NCBI GenBank assembly: GCA_035638575.1
Contig: DASQZT010000297.1
Span: 22,897-86,896, forward strand
DNA length: 64,000 nucleotides
Source of the DNA: DASQZT01 sp035638575
GTDB taxonomy: Bacteria; Acidobacteriota; Terriglobia; Bryobacterales; Bryobacteraceae
Direction of reading: 5' to 3'
Each line of letters starts with the position of its first letter. The stretch's first letter is position 1. Made by a program: the position numbers and the translations under genes. The notes beneath the pieces were generated by a model, which made no database searches, was not told the origin of the DNA, and saw only the letters and a list, made by a program, of their open reading frames with translations. Shown here one piece after another: positions 61,791-64,000 of the stretch.

Positions 61791-62224
61791 GACTCTCCAA
61801 TTGTAAGTCAGGGCGGCGCGGTGACGGGGCGTGACAGGGTGACAGGAGATTCTCAGGGTGGCCGCGTGTGCGAGGGACATGGGGCTGGGCGCCTTTAGAA
61901 TCAATACCTCCGGAGGGAGTGACGGCGAGTGACGGGGTGACGCGGTGACGGGATGACAGGAGATTCTGAGTGTATGAATGGATTGGTACACCGGCCGGCG
62001 GCCGGGGAGTGGCGCGGCGGCTCTTCGGTTATGTGGATCGTCTTGTCTCATAGAGTGCCGGCCCCTGCGGGTTCACTATCCATATTGTATAAGGCGAGGC
62101 TCGCGGGGAAGGCGGCGCGGAGCGGCGGTTTGGCTGTAAGCTACTGCATGATAGGGAGTTGAACTTTTTGCGAAGTGCTGTGACTGGCCATTGGATGTAT
62201 ACTTATGGGCGATCGAGGCCAAGA
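61791..62224. other. intergenic region with short direct repeats
   Basis: This 434-base stretch without a gene separates the divergent arabinofuranosidase operon and the Ser/Thr kinase. It holds two copies of a repeat (61818-61853 and 61942-61967) and a TATACT hexamer at 62198-62203 that may be the kinase -10 element. No RNA gene is recognised in it. Confidence 0.6.
61818..61967. repeat. two direct copies of a TGACGGG-type repeat
   Basis: Copy 1 (61818-61853) and copy 2 (61942-61967) share GCGGTGACGGG and TGACAGGAGATTCT. Copy 1 has an extra TGACAGGG unit. Between them, more GTGACGG heptamers occur (about 61919-61950). Such heptamer-based arrays suggest slippage or a small dispersed element. 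Confidence 0.6.
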
Positions 62225-64000
62225 ATGGAAACTCCGGGGGACGAAAACCCGGTCAACCGTGTGCCGGACGGCGAGAGAGTCCTTCAATACCGGATTCTTC
62301 GGCCGTTAGGCAAAGGTGGAATGGGTGAGGTTTTCCTGGCCGAGGACACGATCCTGCAGCGGAAAGTCGCCCTCAAGTTCCTCTCCCCGGACCTGGCCCC
62401 GGACGCGACGGCCCGGAAACTGCTTCTCAGAGAAGCGCGAGCGGCGGCCGGCCTGGACCATCCTTACATTTGCAGGATTCACGAGATCGGCGAGACCGAC
62501 GGGCAACAGTTCATCGCCATGGAGTACGTGGAGGGAACCACCATCGGCGAGATGCTGGCGTCCGGTCCGGTGGCGCTGGACCAGGCTCTTCGCCTCGTGA
62601 TGGAAATCGCGGAGGCGCTGGCGAGCGCGCACCGGCAGGGCACGGTGCATCGCGACCTCAAGCCCGCCAACATCATGGTGAGTTCCAGCGGTCACGTGAA
62701 AGTCATGGATTTCGGTTTGGCCAAGCGGGTGACGCCGGGCCAGGCGGACCGGGCCGAAACGGCCACTCTCCTCACGCAGCCAGGGATGATTACCGGAACG
62801 CTGGCCTACATGTCGCCAGAGCAACTCCGGAACGATCCGGTGGACGCGCGTTCCGACCTCTTCGCTCTGGGAGTCATTTTCTACGAGATCCTGACGGCGA
62901 CGCATCCGTTTCAGAAAGGGTCGCCGTTGGACACCGCCAGCGCGATCCTCAAGGATACGCCGCCCCCGATCGCGCAATATCGCCATGACATTCCTCCGCA
63001 CCTGGAAGACATCCTGCGGAGGATGCTGGACAAAGACCGGGACAAACGGTATTCCTCCGCGCGGGAGGTTCTGGACGAAATCGCCGCCGTGCGGTCCGAG
63101 ACGCAGACTGGCTCAATGGCGCCCCTGGCCCACGTACGCGCGCTGGCGCGTCGGCCGGCTGTGGTGCTGGTGCTGGCGCTGGCGCTGCTGGTTGCCGCGG
63201 CATCTTGGTGGGCTTACCGGACGTTCTATTCGCCGCAGCCCGTCCTGGCATTTCGCGCGCGCGACTGGATTCTGATCGCGGACTTCGAAAACCAGACCGG
63301 CGACGACGTATTCAACGGGTCGCTCTACACGGCACTGACGGTGGACATCGAGCAATCGAAATACGTCAACGTATTTCCACGCAGCCGGGTCAACGAGACT
63401 CTGCGCCGCATGGGGCGCGAACGGCCGCAGAGGATCGACGAAACGCTCGCCCGGGAGATCGCCATACGGGAGGGCATCAAAGGCCTGCTGGCCTGCAGCA
63501 TCGCACGAGTCGGCGATACCTATTCCCTGACTGCGCGGCTCATAGACCCGAACTCGCAGCTCACCGCGTTGACGGAAGTGTCCCGCGCCGCCAACAAGAA
63601 CGAGGTGCTGCGGGCGCTGGACGATTTGGCGAAGAGGGTACGCAAGAAGCTTGGGGAATCCCTGTCGGGCATGGCCGGCCCGAACCTTCCGCTGCCCAAA
63701 GCGACCACCGCTTCTCTCGAGGCGCTGAAACTGTTTGCCGCGTCGCGGTTCCCGAAACCCGGGCAGAGGGAGGAGGATCTGTTGGAGGAAGCCGTGAAGC
63801 TCGACCCGGATTTCGCGCTGGCCCATGCGGATCTGGGCGTCGACTCCTACATCGACGGCAACCGCCCGCTGGGTGAAGAACATTTCAAGAAGGCTTTGCA
63901 GCTTCTGGATCGTCTGACTCTCAAGGAACAACTCTGGATCCGCGCCGTGGTCGAGGACTGGCGGGGCAATCGCGATGGCGCCATAGGCCAATACGAATCG
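62225..64000 (+). CDS. transmembrane Ser/Thr protein kinase with periplasmic sensor and TPR region (3' end outside window)
   Basis: The frame is open for 592 codons to the window edge. A PknB-type kinase domain is complete (about 22-280): glycine loop LGKGGMGEVFLA, VALKFL with the ATP lysine, HRDLKPANIM with catalytic Asp144, DFGLAKR and GTLAYMSPEQ. A membrane span follows (VVLVLALALLVAAASWW, about 320-336). Next comes an extracytoplasmic domain resembling FlgO/CsgG-like sensors (ILIADFENQTGDDVF, RSRVNETLRRMGRERP, IKGLLACSI), and TPR-like helices begin near residue 500 (LEEAVKLDPDFALAHADLGV). It is a likely signalling kinase that could phosphorylate FHA proteins such as the one at 5579-7018. 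Confidence 0.93.
   Translation, partial: METPGDENPVNRVPDGERVLQYRILRPLGKGGMGEVFLAEDTILQRKVALKFLSPDLAPDATARKLLLREARAAAGLDHPYICRIHEIGETDGQQFIAMEYVEGTTIGEMLASGPVALDQALRLVMEIAEALASAHRQGTVHRDLKPANIMVSSSGHVKVMDFGLAKRVTPGQADRAETATLLTQPGMITGTLAYMSPEQLRNDPVDARSDLFALGVIFYEILTATHPFQKGSPLDTASAILKDTPPPIAQYRHDIPPHLEDILRRMLDKDRDKRYSSAREVLDEIAAVRSETQTGSMAPLAHVRALARRPAVVLVLALALLVAAASWWAYRTFYSPQPVLAFRARDWILIADFENQTGDDVFNGSLYTALTVDIEQSKYVNVFPRSRVNETLRRMGRERPQRIDETLAREIAIREGIKGLLACSIARVGDTYSLTARLIDPNSQLTALTEVSRAANKNEVLRALDDLAKRVRKKLGESLSGMAGPNLPLPKATTASLEALKLFAASRFPKPGQREEDLLEEAVKLDPDFALAHADLGVDSYIDGNRPLGEEHFKKALQLLDRLTLKEQLWIRAVVEDWRGNRDGAIGQYES

Noticed and set aside
1..64000. CRISPR arrays, tRNA or rRNA genes, and insertion sequence transposases
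   Set aside because: I looked for regular spaced repeats, cloverleaf-type sequences and transposase motifs and found none that I could support by eye.

Overview
The window is GC-rich, densely coded bacterial chromosome. It points to an acidobacterium of the Solibacter/Bryobacter type. The reasons are two TIGR03437 ('Solibacter C-terminal') domains, an Oar-like TonB-dependent receptor with an N-terminal carboxypeptidase-regulatory-like domain, PknB-type Ser/Thr kinases with a periplasmic sensor half, many Tat-exported oxidoreductases and sugar isomerases, VPS10/BNR and YVTN propellers, and many plant-polysaccharide hydrolases. This placement is inference from gene content; there is no rRNA gene and no recognisable tRNA.

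Layout. 1-8 kb: end of a class I/II aminotransferase, a free TIGR03437 protein, a secreted M28 peptidase, an outer-membrane-type protein, a small YXWGXW protein, an FHA-TM-lytic transglycosylase fusion and a secreted unknown. 8-12 kb: a GH95-like six-hairpin glycosidase, L-rhamnose mutarotase and a zinc methyltransferase of the UroD/MtaA superfamily, all on one strand. 12-16.6 kb: a Tat-exported class V aminotransferase-fold protein, a sigma-54 promoter in front of a Gly/Tyr-rich secreted protein, and a GH79-like glucuronidase carrying a C-terminal TIGR03437 domain. 16.7-24.5 kb: a myo-inositol catabolic operon on the minus strand, lacI-iolB-iolC-aldolase-iolD-iolE::iolG. It has an IolE-IolG fusion and a visible sigma-70 promoter plus palindromic operator. 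24.6-33.3 kb: a frameshifted alpha/beta hydrolase, secreted propeller proteins, a DsbA-like thioredoxin and a decayed Ser/Thr kinase. 33.5-43.8 kb: a one-strand cluster of an Oar-like receptor followed by five exported proteins (oxidoreductase, TIM barrel-ThuA fusion, HEAT, discoidin-like, sugar isomerase-like). 43.9-55.1 kb: an NTT-like transporter fused to HEAT repeats, a ThuA protein with EF hands, two propellers, a secreted hydrolase, purB, a metallo-beta-lactamase-fold protein with no canonical start codon, a POTRA-like protein and a quinone oxidoreductase. 55.1-61.8 kb: a tightly overlapping minus-strand operon of two DUF1680 (GH127/GH146) arabinofuranosidases, a MetE C-domain zinc methyltransferase and an oligogalacturonate lyase. 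62.2-64 kb: a transmembrane Ser/Thr kinase running off the window.

The main theme is use of plant-derived carbon. Pectic side chains (L-arabinose, L-rhamnose, L-fucose, glucuronate, oligogalacturonate) and myo-inositol are released, taken up and catabolised by locally clustered genes. The second theme is repeat and decay activity. One interspersed repeat family supplies stop codons to two genes, a hairpin repeat is inserted in frame in a hydrolase N-terminus, and three genes are broken or reduced to remnants.
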